From Paractinoplanes ferrugineus (GTDB lineage: Bacteria > Actinomycetota > Actinomycetes > Mycobacteriales > Micromonosporaceae): a DNA stretch of 64,000 nucleotides. The DNA lies in assembly GCF_016862195.1 (NCBI RefSeq), contig NZ_BOMM01000032.1, forward strand, positions 1 to 64,000. The letters run 5' to 3'. The translations under genes were made by a program, and so were the position numbers. Shown piece by piece: positions 50,982 through 59,117 of this stretch (its first letter is position 1; each line of letters begins with the position of its first letter). Below the pieces are notes generated by a model that was given only the letters and a program-made list of their open reading frames with translations, was not told the origin of the DNA and made no database searches.

Positions 50982-51428
50982 TCAGTGCCTCTTGGCTTCC
51001 TGCACGTAGAGCAGTTCAAGGATGGAACGGGCGGCCTCGAACCAGCGGTCCAGCCAATCCGACGGTGGGAGCGTTCCGCGGACCGGGAGTTCCAGGAGCA
51101 GCCCGCGCAGCAGCGGGTGATCCGCCATCGACTGCGGTCCGGCGCCCGAGTCCGGCCAGCCTGACGACGGGAAGACCGGCTCAGTAAGCCCTTGCAGGTC
51201 GAGGGAGGGCAGCTGGGGCGCACGATCGAGAGCGCTGGTCGGCTCGATGCTGTGCGACCGTCCCGGCGACCGCGTCGGCAGTCCGGACGAGCTCGCCCGG
51301 GACAGGATCTCGGAGTCGCCGTTGTCGGACAGCGGCATGTCACGCCGATTCTGCCGGTACGCGCTCACCCCGCCGCTGAACCGGTCCTGTGCCGAACTGT
51401 TACCTAGATTGTCGGAACCTATCGTCAT
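50982..51428 (-). CDS. Hypothetical protein
   Basis: A 148-residue protein with ATG at 51428, a low-complexity first third (Asn/Ser/Arg-rich) and a helical C-terminal half (ADHPLLRGLLLELPVRGTLP, DRWFEAARSILELLYVQE). No membrane span. Not recognised. It could be a regulator or adaptor of a nearby gene. The reading frame continues far upstream but without a plausible start or ribosome binding site. Confidence 0.5.
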   Translation of the reverse strand: MTIGSDNLGNSSAQDRFSGGVSAYRQNRRDMPLSDNGDSEILSRASSSGLPTRSPGRSHSIEPTSALDRAPQLPSLDLQGLTEPVFPSSGWPDSGAGPQSMADHPLLRGLLLELPVRGTLPPSDWLDRWFEAARSILELLYVQEAKRH

Positions 51429-51592
51429 TTGTCTGCCTTGCCTCGCTCGGTGATGACCCGGCGTGATGACCCGGCCGTCGGCGCGGACCGGTCCGCGCTT
51501 CTGCCGTTCAAACGAGGCGACACGGAAAACGACTACGGCCGGTCGGTCCGCCGGAAGCGGACAAACCGGCCGAAATCTACAGTCTTGCCAGG

Positions 51593-51817
51593 TCAGAGAT
51601 CGAACTCGCCGTCCTTGGCACCGCCGACGAACGCGTCCCACTCGGACGCGGTGAAGATCAGCGCCGGCCCGGTGGGGTTCTTGGAGTCCCGGACCGCGAT
51701 GGCCTCCTCCACGAAGGCCACCTCGACACAGTTGTCGGAGTTAGGACCACTGCGCGTGCTCTTGAACCACTGCGCCCGACCTAGATCTAGTCGGAAACCC
51801 TTCGTTTCGACTTCCAC
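51593..51817 (-). CDS. DUF397 family protein
   Basis: A 74-residue protein with the DUF397 pattern: WFKSTRSGPNSDNCVEVAF and VRDSKNPTGPALIFTASEWD. It overlaps the XRE regulator gene by about 31 bp, so it is coupled to it. Such pairs are frequent in actinobacteria; the small protein acts together with the regulator (for example as a partner controlling development or antibiotic genes). Start is GTG. Confidence 0.88.
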   Translation of the reverse strand: MEVETKGFRLDLGRAQWFKSTRSGPNSDNCVEVAFVEEAIAVRDSKNPTGPALIFTASEWDAFVGGAKDGEFDL

Positions 51818-52662
51818 AATGGCTCCTCTACCAGCATTTCAATCAACTCGAGGGACGCGTCCGCGGTGAGCGCGGCGCCTCGGACGGTGTCGAAGATCGA
51901 GATGTACTTACGCAGCTCCTCGGACTTCTCCAGAAAGAGCCCGCCGGTCGCGTTGTCGATGAACACCACATCGGCGTCTCCCTCCTCCTCGAACTCCAGG
52001 ATCACGAACGTGCCGTCCATGGCCGCATGAGCGCCCACCGTGAACGGCAGGATCTGCAACGTGACGTTCGGCAGCCGCGCGACCTCGATCAATTTGATCA
52101 GTTGCCCGCGCATGACCTCGTCACCGCCGACCGGCCTGCTCAGTACCGCTTCATCCAGCACCACCCGAAGATCAATCGGATCGTCCTGAATCAATAACGC
52201 TTGACGTTCCATCCGGACACGGACCCGCTGCTTCAATTCCTGCTCGGCGTCATCCAGTCGGGCACCCCGAAGTAGGGCAATTGCGTACTCTTCGCTTTGC
52301 AGAAGTCCCGGAACGAGTTGCTGCTCGTACGCCCTAATGGATCTTGCCGCCGTCTCGAGCCCGACATATGCGCCGGTCAGGACCGTGGAATAGGGGTGCC
52401 ACCAGCCCTTCTGGCGGGCCTCCCTGGCGATTTGGACCAATTCCGACTTGATCGAGGCGTCTACGCCATAAATGTCCAAGATGTTGGAGACGTCGGCCGG
52501 GGAAGCGCTGTTGTGCCCCGTCTCAATCCTGGACACTTTGGACGTCGAGCAACCAAGCCGCTCGGCGACGACGTCGATCGTCACGCCCGCCGCCTCCCGA
52601 TGCCGACGAAGTTCGACTCCGAGCCGCCGCCGGCGAATTGTGGGACTCCGGTGCTGATTCAC
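51787..52662 (-). CDS. XRE-family regulator with DUF5753 (Scr1 type)
   Basis: A 291-residue protein with a classic N-terminal HTH (VELRRHREAAGVTIDVVAER and GCSTSKVSRIETGHN) and a C-terminal DUF5753 domain (IRAYEQQLVPGLLQSEEYA). This is the Scr1/WhiJ-type family. GTG at 52662 is preferred: the protein then starts MNQHRSPTIRRRRLG, the usual family N-terminus. The ATG at 52686 would add eight residues. The DUF397 gene overlaps its 3' end. It is likely autoregulated through the TTGCA-rich region upstream. Confidence 0.9.
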   Translation of the reverse strand: MNQHRSPTIRRRRLGVELRRHREAAGVTIDVVAERLGCSTSKVSRIETGHNSASPADVSNILDIYGVDASIKSELVQIAREARQKGWWHPYSTVLTGAYVGLETAARSIRAYEQQLVPGLLQSEEYAIALLRGARLDDAEQELKQRVRVRMERQALLIQDDPIDLRVVLDEAVLSRPVGGDEVMRGQLIKLIEVARLPNVTLQILPFTVGAHAAMDGTFVILEFEEEGDADVVFIDNATGGLFLEKSEELRKYISIFDTVRGAALTADASLELIEMLVEEPLWKSKRRVSD

Positions 52663-53045
52663 ATGCTCAGTCTCTCTGTCGATCATTTAATCGTTCAAGG
52701 CGATCGTGACGAAGACCAACAATCACGGAAGGCTGACATGCAACTTGCATCGCCTCCGGTGGTAGTGCAATCTTTTCGGTATGGCCCGCATCACCACGCA
52801 CCTTCGGATGATGTGGTTCAACCGACTAAGTGCACCGAAACGGAGCCGTTTACGGGGCGCCGGGTCAGCCTTCCGTCCGAGGTGGACTGATCCACATTGT
52901 GACTAGTGTTGGCGACGGCGGCGGTAACGTTCTGCAACGCTTTCGATGATTGGCATTGTCAAAAGCTTGCAATGGTGTTTCGGCTGGGCACACTAAGTGC
53001 TTCTGTGTCAAGGTTCACCCCGCGACGAGAGTTTCAGGGCAGGAG
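52663..53045. other. Divergent intergenic region between Scr1-type gene and small protein
   Basis: About 380 bp, AT-richer than its surroundings, holding the TTGCA boxes and presumably both promoters. Short open frames here lack coding features. Confidence 0.5.
52738..52750. promoter_or_regulatory. TTGCA-type palindrome upstream of Scr1-type gene
   Basis: ATGCAACTTGCAT, a perfect 6-bp inverted repeat around one base, 76 bp upstream of the regulator start. Related TTGCAA and TGCAAT boxes occur at about 52772 and 52966. Candidate operator for autoregulation. Confidence 0.45.
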
Positions 53046-53351
53046 ATGACGGTGCTTCCTCGGTCCGGTGATGTCATACACGTGACGAAGGCAGCGAGCG
53101 TCCAGTTCGCAGCGCCGATGCTCTTCCGCGTCATCCGGGTCCACGACTGGCCGACGTACGAGGGCTGGATCTGGCTTGACGGCTACGAACTCAACACGGC
53201 CGGCGACGCGGTCGAACGCCGCTCGATTTTCGTGCAGGTCAGTGGCCTGCGCGCGGTCGGCAAAGCGCCCGACCCCCGCGCGCGTAACGCGCGCCAGCCG
53301 GGCATGGTGTCCGGCACGATTCCGGCGCGCAGCGTTCGCACCAACCGCTGA
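53046..53351 (+). CDS. Small conserved-looking protein of unknown function
   Basis: A 101-residue protein: MTVLPRSGDVIHVTKAASVQ, then FRVIRVHDWPTYEGWIWLDG and a basic tail. It resembles small single-domain actinobacterial proteins of unknown role that accompany Scr1-type loci. The ATG at 53046 is directly preceded by AGGAG with no spacer; the GTG at 53052 (spacing six) may be the true start. Confidence 0.6.
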   Translation: MTVLPRSGDVIHVTKAASVQFAAPMLFRVIRVHDWPTYEGWIWLDGYELNTAGDAVERRSIFVQVSGLRAVGKAPDPRARNARQPGMVSGTIPARSVRTNR

Positions 53352-53354
53352 CTC

Positions 53355-54272
53355 TCAGTTACCGCCCGGACCGGCGCTCGACGATCCGGCCGAGCTGGGG
53401 GAAGCCGACGGGTCCGTTCCCGAGACCACGATCGTGATCCTCGTATCCGGTGGTACCGCCTGCCCCTCCTTCGGATCGCTGTCGATCACGGTCCCCTGCG
53501 GCGCCGCGCTGTTCTTGTAGAGCACGCGGTAACGCAGTCCGTTCTGGTTCAACGCGTCCCGGGCGTCGTCCAAGGTCAGTCCGAGCAGCGCCGGCACCCG
53601 TACCTCGGTGGTTGTCGGCTCGGTGGTGGAGGGCTCGGCGCTCGGTGTGGTGGTCGTCGGTTCGCTCGACGGCTTGGTCGGCGCGGAACTGACCGGCGCG
53701 GTCGTCGCGACCGTCGTGGCCGGTGTCGAATCCGAAGGGGACCCGCTGCCGTCGTCCGAATTCTGCACGATCATGTAGATCCCCCAGCCGAGCAGGGCGA
53801 GCAGGATCAGCACGATGATGCCGACGATGATCGGCATCCACCAGCGATCCGCCGGCCGACCGGGAGCGGGCATCGGCTCCGCCTGCCAGTCGGTGTCGTA
53901 GGAAGCCTGACCCGGTTGAGGCGCCCGAACCTCGGCGCGTCCCGACCAGACCGGTTTGGCCCGGCTCGACGCCCAGTCGTCGTCGGCCAACGGCATCACC
54001 GACGTCGCATCGGCTCGGGGCGCCACCCTGGTCGCGTCGGCCTCGATCGCGTCGCCGGCCGGCTGGGTCTCGTCGAGACCAGCCGCCCGGGTTTCGTCAG
54101 CACCGGCCGCTCGGGTTTCGTCAGCACTGGCCGCCCGGGTTTCGTCCGGGCCCGGCGTCGGCGGGTGCGCCGGCCGAGGCCGCTTGGGCGAGGCGGGCCG
54201 GGGCGGCGTGCCGTCAGCCGCTGTCTCATCGAAGGGCGAGAAGCTCCGCGTCTCATCGCTCTCGTCGGACAT
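53355..54272 (-). CDS. PASTA-domain membrane protein with DETRAA repeats
   Basis: A 305-residue protein: an acidic disordered N-terminal region including repeats DETRAAS/DETRAAG, one membrane span (IIVGIIVLILLALLGWGIYM), a Ser/Thr-rich stalk and one PASTA domain (VPALLGLTLDDARDALNQNG to GTVIDSDPKEGQAV). It resembles a PknB-type sensor without a kinase, so it may bind peptidoglycan and act as a scaffold or kinase partner. The cytoplasmic DETR threonines are plausible phosphorylation sites, by inference only. Confidence 0.8.
   Translation of the reverse strand: MSDESDETRSFSPFDETAADGTPPRPASPKRPRPAHPPTPGPDETRAASADETRAAGADETRAAGLDETQPAGDAIEADATRVAPRADATSVMPLADDDWASSRAKPVWSGRAEVRAPQPGQASYDTDWQAEPMPAPGRPADRWWMPIIVGIIVLILLALLGWGIYMIVQNSDDGSGSPSDSTPATTVATTAPVSSAPTKPSSEPTTTTPSAEPSTTEPTTTEVRVPALLGLTLDDARDALNQNGLRYRVLYKNSAAPQGTVIDSDPKEGQAVPPDTRITIVVSGTDPSASPSSAGSSSAGPGGN
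54061..54156 (-). repeat. 24-bp repeat array encoding DETRAAGA units
   Basis: Four units of 24 bp encode the octapeptide pattern DETRAAGA in the N-terminal region of the PASTA protein. The middle two units differ at only two bases. Confidence 0.85.
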
Positions 54273-54359
54273 GTCACTCCTTCGCGTCCGTCACCCGCAC
54301 GGTCAAGGTACTCAATCTTGCTGCACATAGCACCCGCACTCATGGATTCGCAGGTATAG

Positions 54360-56027
54360 GTGGTGACCGCTACAGTGCCCGGCATGGCCGACAAGGGCTG
54401 GACAGCACGGATAGCCGCGGCGGCCGGAGTCGCCGCCGGCACCGGTGCCGCGCAACTTGGCCTGGGCTACGGCCTGGGCGTGGTGGTCTGGCCGGTGGCC
54501 ACGACCACCGACCCGAGTGTTTGGCTCGGCAGTCTCGGCTGGGCCACCTGGATCACCGCGAGCGCCACCGTGTTCGGTGCCGTGATCGCGACCCGTCTGG
54601 GTGGTTCGGAACGACCCCGCGGCCCCCTGGCGGGGCTTTTCGCGATCTCGGCGGGGCTCGGCGCCTTGGTGGCGGTCGCGCTGATCGCCCTTCCAGCACG
54701 AGATGCCGTACGCCTGGAAGCGCACACTCCGCAGGCGATAGCCGGCGCCTACGCCCTGATCGGGGTTGTCCTCGGCGTCGTGGTGGCCTACTGGGCGGTC
54801 CGCTCGCGCCCGGTGGGTGCCAACCTGATAGCCACGGCCGCCTGGCTCTGGGCGTTGGCGATCACCGCCATCGTCATCGAGCTCTCCGTGCACCGCGACT
54901 CGGCCACCTACCTGACCAGCTGGCAGTTCTCCGAAGCCACCTCGGGTGGCCGCTACGGCACGATCTACTGGCCGAGCGCGCTGCTGACCATCGGCGCCGC
55001 CTTCCTGATCGGCATCCTGGCCGCCACCCCGGCCGTCAGCCGAGGCGACCTGGGCGTGGCCGCAGCCACCTCCGGCGCCGTGGGCCCGTTGCTGGTGGCC
55101 GCGTCGTTCCTGGTCCTGTCCCCCAGACTGACCGGCGACCTGGGCCCGCTGGAGTCCGCCTACCTGATCGCTCCCTACGCCGTCCTGGCCGGCCTGGCCG
55201 GTTCCGCCCTGACCGTCGCCTCAGCCCGGTCCCTCGCCGACCGCCGCTCGGCCACTGCCGCCCGCGCCCTGGCCCGCGGCCCCGAAGCCGCTGGTGACCG
55301 CCCCGCCACCCCCAGCACCATGGGTCCCGCCGCCGAGCCCGTCAACGACCGCACGCCCGCCACCGGCTTCCCCGCCGTCAGCCGCGAGGCCACCGACCCG
55401 GATTTCCCGGCCGGCAGCCGTGAGCCCGGTGCTGGCTCGGCCGCCCGCGGCCGTCCGACCGCCAGGCGCTTGTTCGGTCGCCGCCGCAAGGCCGAAGATG
55501 CCGGGCTCGCCGAGGAGGCCGCGGCCGCCGCGGTGCCGGTCGACCCGTGGGCACACACCGCCGAGCCGGACCACACGGTCGAGCCGGCCTGGCCCGGTGG
55601 CCTGGCCGACGAGCCGAAAGCGGCTACGCCGGCCGGCCGCGCCAAACTCCCCACCCAGCCCCCGGCGAACCCGACGCCGCAGCCCGGGGCCCGGACGCCG
55701 CAGCCGGCCGGCCCACCGCCGCAACGCGCCAACCCGGTGCCGCAACCGACCAACTCGACGCCGCCACCTGCGGGTGACTCGGGCGAGCGCCCGAAGCCGA
55801 GCCCGGTGGCGCGGGCCAAGAGCCCGAAGCCGGTCAACAGTCCGCCGAAGGCACCGGCCGACGCGACGGACCCGGAGATCGCCGCTGCCGCCCGGCCGGG
55901 CCGGGGTCGTAAAGCGACCGCACCGGCGAAGTCCGCTCCGGCCCGAGAGACGAAGTCGACCGTCACGCCACCCCCGCAGACTCCGACAATCGCCCAGATC
56001 AACCCAAAGCCCCCTGCCGAGGGCTAG
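54360..56027 (+). CDS. Polytopic membrane protein with long low-complexity C-terminus
   Basis: A 555-residue protein: about seven hydrophobic segments in the first 300 residues (for example LGYGLGVVVWPVATTT, WATWITASATVFGAVIAT, YALIGVVLGVVVAYWAV, LLTIGAAFLIGILAA), then a Pro/Ala-rich, basic tail of about 250 residues ending NPKPPAEG. Function not recognised. Start uncertain: GTG at 54360 or 54363, or ATG at 54384; none has a strong ribosome binding site. Confidence 0.65.
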   Translation: MVTATVPGMADKGWTARIAAAAGVAAGTGAAQLGLGYGLGVVVWPVATTTDPSVWLGSLGWATWITASATVFGAVIATRLGGSERPRGPLAGLFAISAGLGALVAVALIALPARDAVRLEAHTPQAIAGAYALIGVVLGVVVAYWAVRSRPVGANLIATAAWLWALAITAIVIELSVHRDSATYLTSWQFSEATSGGRYGTIYWPSALLTIGAAFLIGILAATPAVSRGDLGVAAATSGAVGPLLVAASFLVLSPRLTGDLGPLESAYLIAPYAVLAGLAGSALTVASARSLADRRSATAARALARGPEAAGDRPATPSTMGPAAEPVNDRTPATGFPAVSREATDPDFPAGSREPGAGSAARGRPTARRLFGRRRKAEDAGLAEEAAAAAVPVDPWAHTAEPDHTVEPAWPGGLADEPKAATPAGRAKLPTQPPANPTPQPGARTPQPAGPPPQRANPVPQPTNSTPPPAGDSGERPKPSPVARAKSPKPVNSPPKAPADATDPEIAAAARPGRGRKATAPAKSAPARETKSTVTPPPQTPTIAQINPKPPAEG

Positions 56028-56098
56028 GCCGGCGGGGAGCGGCTCGCGGCCGGGAGCGGGACGCGGCAGGGGCGGCCGACGGCCGGAGCGACTGACGG

Positions 56099-57565
56099 TC
56101 AGAGCGGCCACGTGTGGACGGGGGCGTTTGTTTCCTGGTGGGTCCGGTAGCGGCGGAGCATGTCGTGCAGGGCTTCGTCCCGGGTCAGGCCGCGCCGTTC
56201 GGCTTCGCGGACGGCGGAGGTCTGCCAGGTCGCGCCGTTCCGGCCGGTGCGGCAACGGTTGTCGATGACGCCCAGAAGACGGTCCCGGTCGTCCGGGCTG
56301 ACGCCGAAGCGGTCGAGGCCCTGGCCTGCCTTCGGCAGCAGCACCGAGCGGACCAGGTCGGTCACCGCGATCTCGCCCTTTCCGGGCCAGTGCAGGACCG
56401 CGTCGATGCCGTCCCGGGCGCCGCGGTGGAAGTTGTCCGCGGCGGTGGCGAACGGCAGCTGCGACCAGATCGGGCGCTCCTCCTCGGCGAGCTGGCGAGT
56501 CAGGCCGAGGTAGAAGGCGGCGTTGGCCAGCAGGTCGACCACCGTCGGGCCGGAGGGCAGCACCCGGTTTTCCACGCGCAGGTGCGGCCGGCCGTCCATC
56601 ACGTCGTAGACCGGCCGATTCCAGCGATAGACCGTGCCGTTGTGCAGTCGCAGCTCACCGAGGTGCGGAACGCCACCGGCGGTCAAAACCTTGAGCGGAT
56701 CCTCGTCGTCCATGATCGGCAGCAGCGGCGGGAAGTAGCGGACGTTCTCCTCGAACAGGTCGAACACCGAGGTGATCCAGCGTTCCCCGAACCACACTCG
56801 TGGGCGTACCCCCTGGGCCTTGAGTTCGTCCGGGCGCACGTCGGTGGCCTGGTCGAAGACGGCGATCCTGGTCTCGGCCCAGAGCCGGCGCCCGTGGAAC
56901 CAGGGAGAGTTGGCCCCGACCGCCACCTGCGGACCCGCGACCGCCTGGGACGCGTTCCAATAGCGGGCGAATCGGCCGGGGGCCACCTGGAGGTGGAACT
57001 GCACGCTGGTGCAGGCCGCCTCGGGCACTATCGAGTCGCTGGTGCTGAGCAGCCGCTCATCGCCACGGATGTCAAGGTGGAACAGCTCGCCACGGGCGCC
57101 GACCATCTCGTCGTTGAGCAGCCGATATCGTGAATTGTCGGAGAGATTGGCGAGCACCAGGTCATCGGCCGTCAGGGTGGGCAGCATGCCGATCAGGACC
57201 AGACCGGTGTCGGCCTTCGCGGCCTGTTCCGACGCCCTGCGCAGTCTGTCCAAAATGTCGCGTTCGTAGGCACCTAGCGCGCTTATCAGCCGAGGCGGCT
57301 CGTTCAGTTCGAGGTTGAACAGCCCCAATTCGGTCTGGAACGCCGGATCACCGAGGCGGGCGAGCACCTCCGCGTTGCGCATGGCCGGCCGACCGTCCTC
57401 GTCGACCAGGTTGAGCTCGATCTCGAACCCGGTCATCCCCTCGCGATCATCGAACGCCTCCGCGTCGAGCATCTGCGCGAGCGCGTCCATACAGCTCCGC
57501 ACCTTGTCCCGGTAGTTGACCCGGTCCACGGGCGCGAAGGCGGCGGTCGCGAGATCTTTGCCCAC
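56099..57565 (-). CDS. Glutamate-cysteine ligase-like protein (GCS2 family)
   Basis: A 488-residue GCS2-type carboxylate-amine ligase: GMTGFEIELNLVDEDGRPAM at the start, CTSVQFHLQVAPGRFA and RVENRVLPSGPTVVDLLANA near the active site. Family enzymes join glutamate to cysteine or other amines using ATP. Actinobacteria make mycothiol and ergothioneine rather than glutathione, so the in vivo product is open; ergothioneine EgtA belongs to this broad family. GTG start at 57565. Confidence 0.87.
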   Translation of the reverse strand: MGKDLATAAFAPVDRVNYRDKVRSCMDALAQMLDAEAFDDREGMTGFEIELNLVDEDGRPAMRNAEVLARLGDPAFQTELGLFNLELNEPPRLISALGAYERDILDRLRRASEQAAKADTGLVLIGMLPTLTADDLVLANLSDNSRYRLLNDEMVGARGELFHLDIRGDERLLSTSDSIVPEAACTSVQFHLQVAPGRFARYWNASQAVAGPQVAVGANSPWFHGRRLWAETRIAVFDQATDVRPDELKAQGVRPRVWFGERWITSVFDLFEENVRYFPPLLPIMDDEDPLKVLTAGGVPHLGELRLHNGTVYRWNRPVYDVMDGRPHLRVENRVLPSGPTVVDLLANAAFYLGLTRQLAEEERPIWSQLPFATAADNFHRGARDGIDAVLHWPGKGEIAVTDLVRSVLLPKAGQGLDRFGVSPDDRDRLLGVIDNRCRTGRNGATWQTSAVREAERRGLTRDEALHDMLRRYRTHQETNAPVHTWPL

Positions 57566-57714
57566 TCACCCTCCGCGCCATCATCGGACTCCGCGCTGTA
57601 ATCGAGCATGTGCGCTCGGTCCACCTTGCCATCCCGAACGCGCGTCCGCCAAACATCAAAAAGAGCCGCCGCCCGGCAACCGGGCAACGGCTCTTCTGTG
57701 GACTGTCAGAGATG

Positions 57715-58290
57715 TCAGGCGTCCAGCCGGACGGCCTCGCCCTCGATCTCGATCTTGATCTTCTTGCCGACCATCACGCCGCCCGACTCGAGGGCCATGT
57801 TCCAGGTCAGGCCCCAGTCCTCACGGTCGATCTCGGTGTGCGCGCTGAAACCGAAGACACCCTTGCCGTACGGGCTGGTGGTGGCACCCTCGAACTCGAC
57901 GACCAGCTCGACCGGGTTGGTGATGCCCTTGATCGTCAGCTCACCGTCGAGCACGAACTCGGCGCCGGCGTGCGACTTGATCCCGGTGCTCCGGAACTCG
58001 ATCGTCGGGTACTTCTCCGACTCGAAGAAGTCGCCGCTGCGCAGGTGGTTGTCCCGGTCGACCTGGCCGGTCTCGATGCTTGCCGTGGTGATCGAGGCGG
58101 TGACGCCGGACTGCAGCGGGTCCTCGCCGATCGTGATGGTCGCGCCGGCCTCGGCGAACTGTCCGCGGACCTTGCTGACCATCAGGTGTCGCGCCACGAA
58201 GCCAACCCGCTTGTGTGCGGCATCCAGCTCGTAGGTGCCGGCGGCCGGGATCTGCAGACCCTCGAACGAGCGGGTGTTGACGTCGGTCAT
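57715..58290 (-). CDS. YceI family protein
   Basis: A 191-residue lipocalin-like YceI protein: TYELDAAHKRVGFVARHLMV, GDFFESEKYPTIEFRST and HTEIDREDWGLTWN are family hallmarks. It has no signal peptide, so it is cytoplasmic, unlike E. coli YceI. YceI proteins bind isoprenoid-type ligands. AAGAAGGACT precedes the ATG at 58290. It is divergent from a MarR regulator across a palindrome. Confidence 0.9.
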   Translation of the reverse strand: MTDVNTRSFEGLQIPAAGTYELDAAHKRVGFVARHLMVSKVRGQFAEAGATITIGEDPLQSGVTASITTASIETGQVDRDNHLRSGDFFESEKYPTIEFRSTGIKSHAGAEFVLDGELTIKGITNPVELVVEFEGATTSPYGKGVFGFSAHTEIDREDWGLTWNMALESGGVMVGKKIKIEIEGEAVRLDA

Positions 58291-58365
58291 GACTAGTCCT
58301 TCTTTCGAAGTGGAGCCTTGCGGGGATGTTTGCGTGACACAGCAACTATAGCGGCGACAATATTC

Positions 58366-58378
58366 CACTTGTCAAGTG
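58366..58378. promoter_or_regulatory. Candidate MarR operator
   Basis: CACTTGTCAAGTG, a perfect 6-bp inverted repeat around one base, 19 bp before the MarR GTG and 75 bp before the YceI ATG. A single site that could control both genes. Confidence 0.65.
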
Positions 58379-58397
58379 ACCGAGGTAGGATGTTGCT

Positions 58398-58883
58398 GTG
58401 AATACCGACCTGGATGACCCCCGCTTCACTGCGGTCGGCCTGTTCGCCGAGGCGTACACCGGTTTGACCGCTCGTTTTGCCGCGCAGTTCGAGGAGCACC
58501 GCCTCTCCGCCGTCGAGTTCGAGGTGCTGATGCGCCTCGCCCGCTCGCCCGGCAGCCGCCTGCGGATGACCGACCTCGCCGGGCAGACGTCCCTGTCCAC
58601 CAGCGGCGTCACCCGCGTGGTCGACCGGATGGACCGCGACGGCCTGGTCTGCCGCGAGGCTTGCCCGAGCGACCGCCGCAGCTCCTACGCGGTGATCACG
58701 CCGGCCGGCCGCACCCGGCTCGACGAGGTCCTGCCCGGTCATCTCGCCCTGGTTCAGCAGTGGTTCATCGGCCAGCTGGCCCCGGAGCAGCTGACCGGCA
58801 TGCTCGAGTCGCTGCGCACGATCCGCGATGCGGTCAACCCGTGCGCCACCGCCGGCAGCGACGCCGAGACCCAGGCCGCCTGA
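58398..58883 (+). CDS. MarR-family transcriptional regulator
   Basis: A 161-residue winged-helix protein: LSAVEFEVLMRLARSPGSRL, TDLAGQTSLSTSGVTRVVDR (recognition helix) and DRRSSYAVITPAG (wing). Divergent from the YceI gene with a 13-bp palindrome between them, so it probably represses both and responds to a small ligand. GTG start. Confidence 0.9.
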   Translation: MNTDLDDPRFTAVGLFAEAYTGLTARFAAQFEEHRLSAVEFEVLMRLARSPGSRLRMTDLAGQTSLSTSGVTRVVDRMDRDGLVCREACPSDRRSSYAVITPAGRTRLDEVLPGHLALVQQWFIGQLAPEQLTGMLESLRTIRDAVNPCATAGSDAETQAA

Positions 58884-59117
58884 GACAACCGGCAGAAATA
58901 CCGGCAGAACCGTGTCACCCGAGGGCGCAAACGGACATATCTCCTCGGTCGTCCCTTTTCCCGCGGCTACTGTGATCAGCGCAGGGGGATGCGGCGCGAC
59001 CGAGGCGACGTACGGGGCTGACGGGGGAGCCGTCGTTCTCGCCGCGTTACTGGTGGGGCGTTGCGACGACCGGCGCGTGGGGGGCACGATCGCCGGTCGT
59101 CCGCGCCACCAGTGCGT
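58884..59117. other. Intergenic region between MarR gene and STAND regulator
   Basis: About 230 bp between two convergent genes. Short frames exist but none has a ribosome binding site or family signal. No strong terminator hairpin is obvious. Confidence 0.4.

Noticed and set aside
51593..52662. Scr1/DUF397 pair as a classical toxin-antitoxin module
   Set aside because: Order and overlap resemble one, but known pairs of this type are mainly regulatory and there is no sequence sign of a toxin here.
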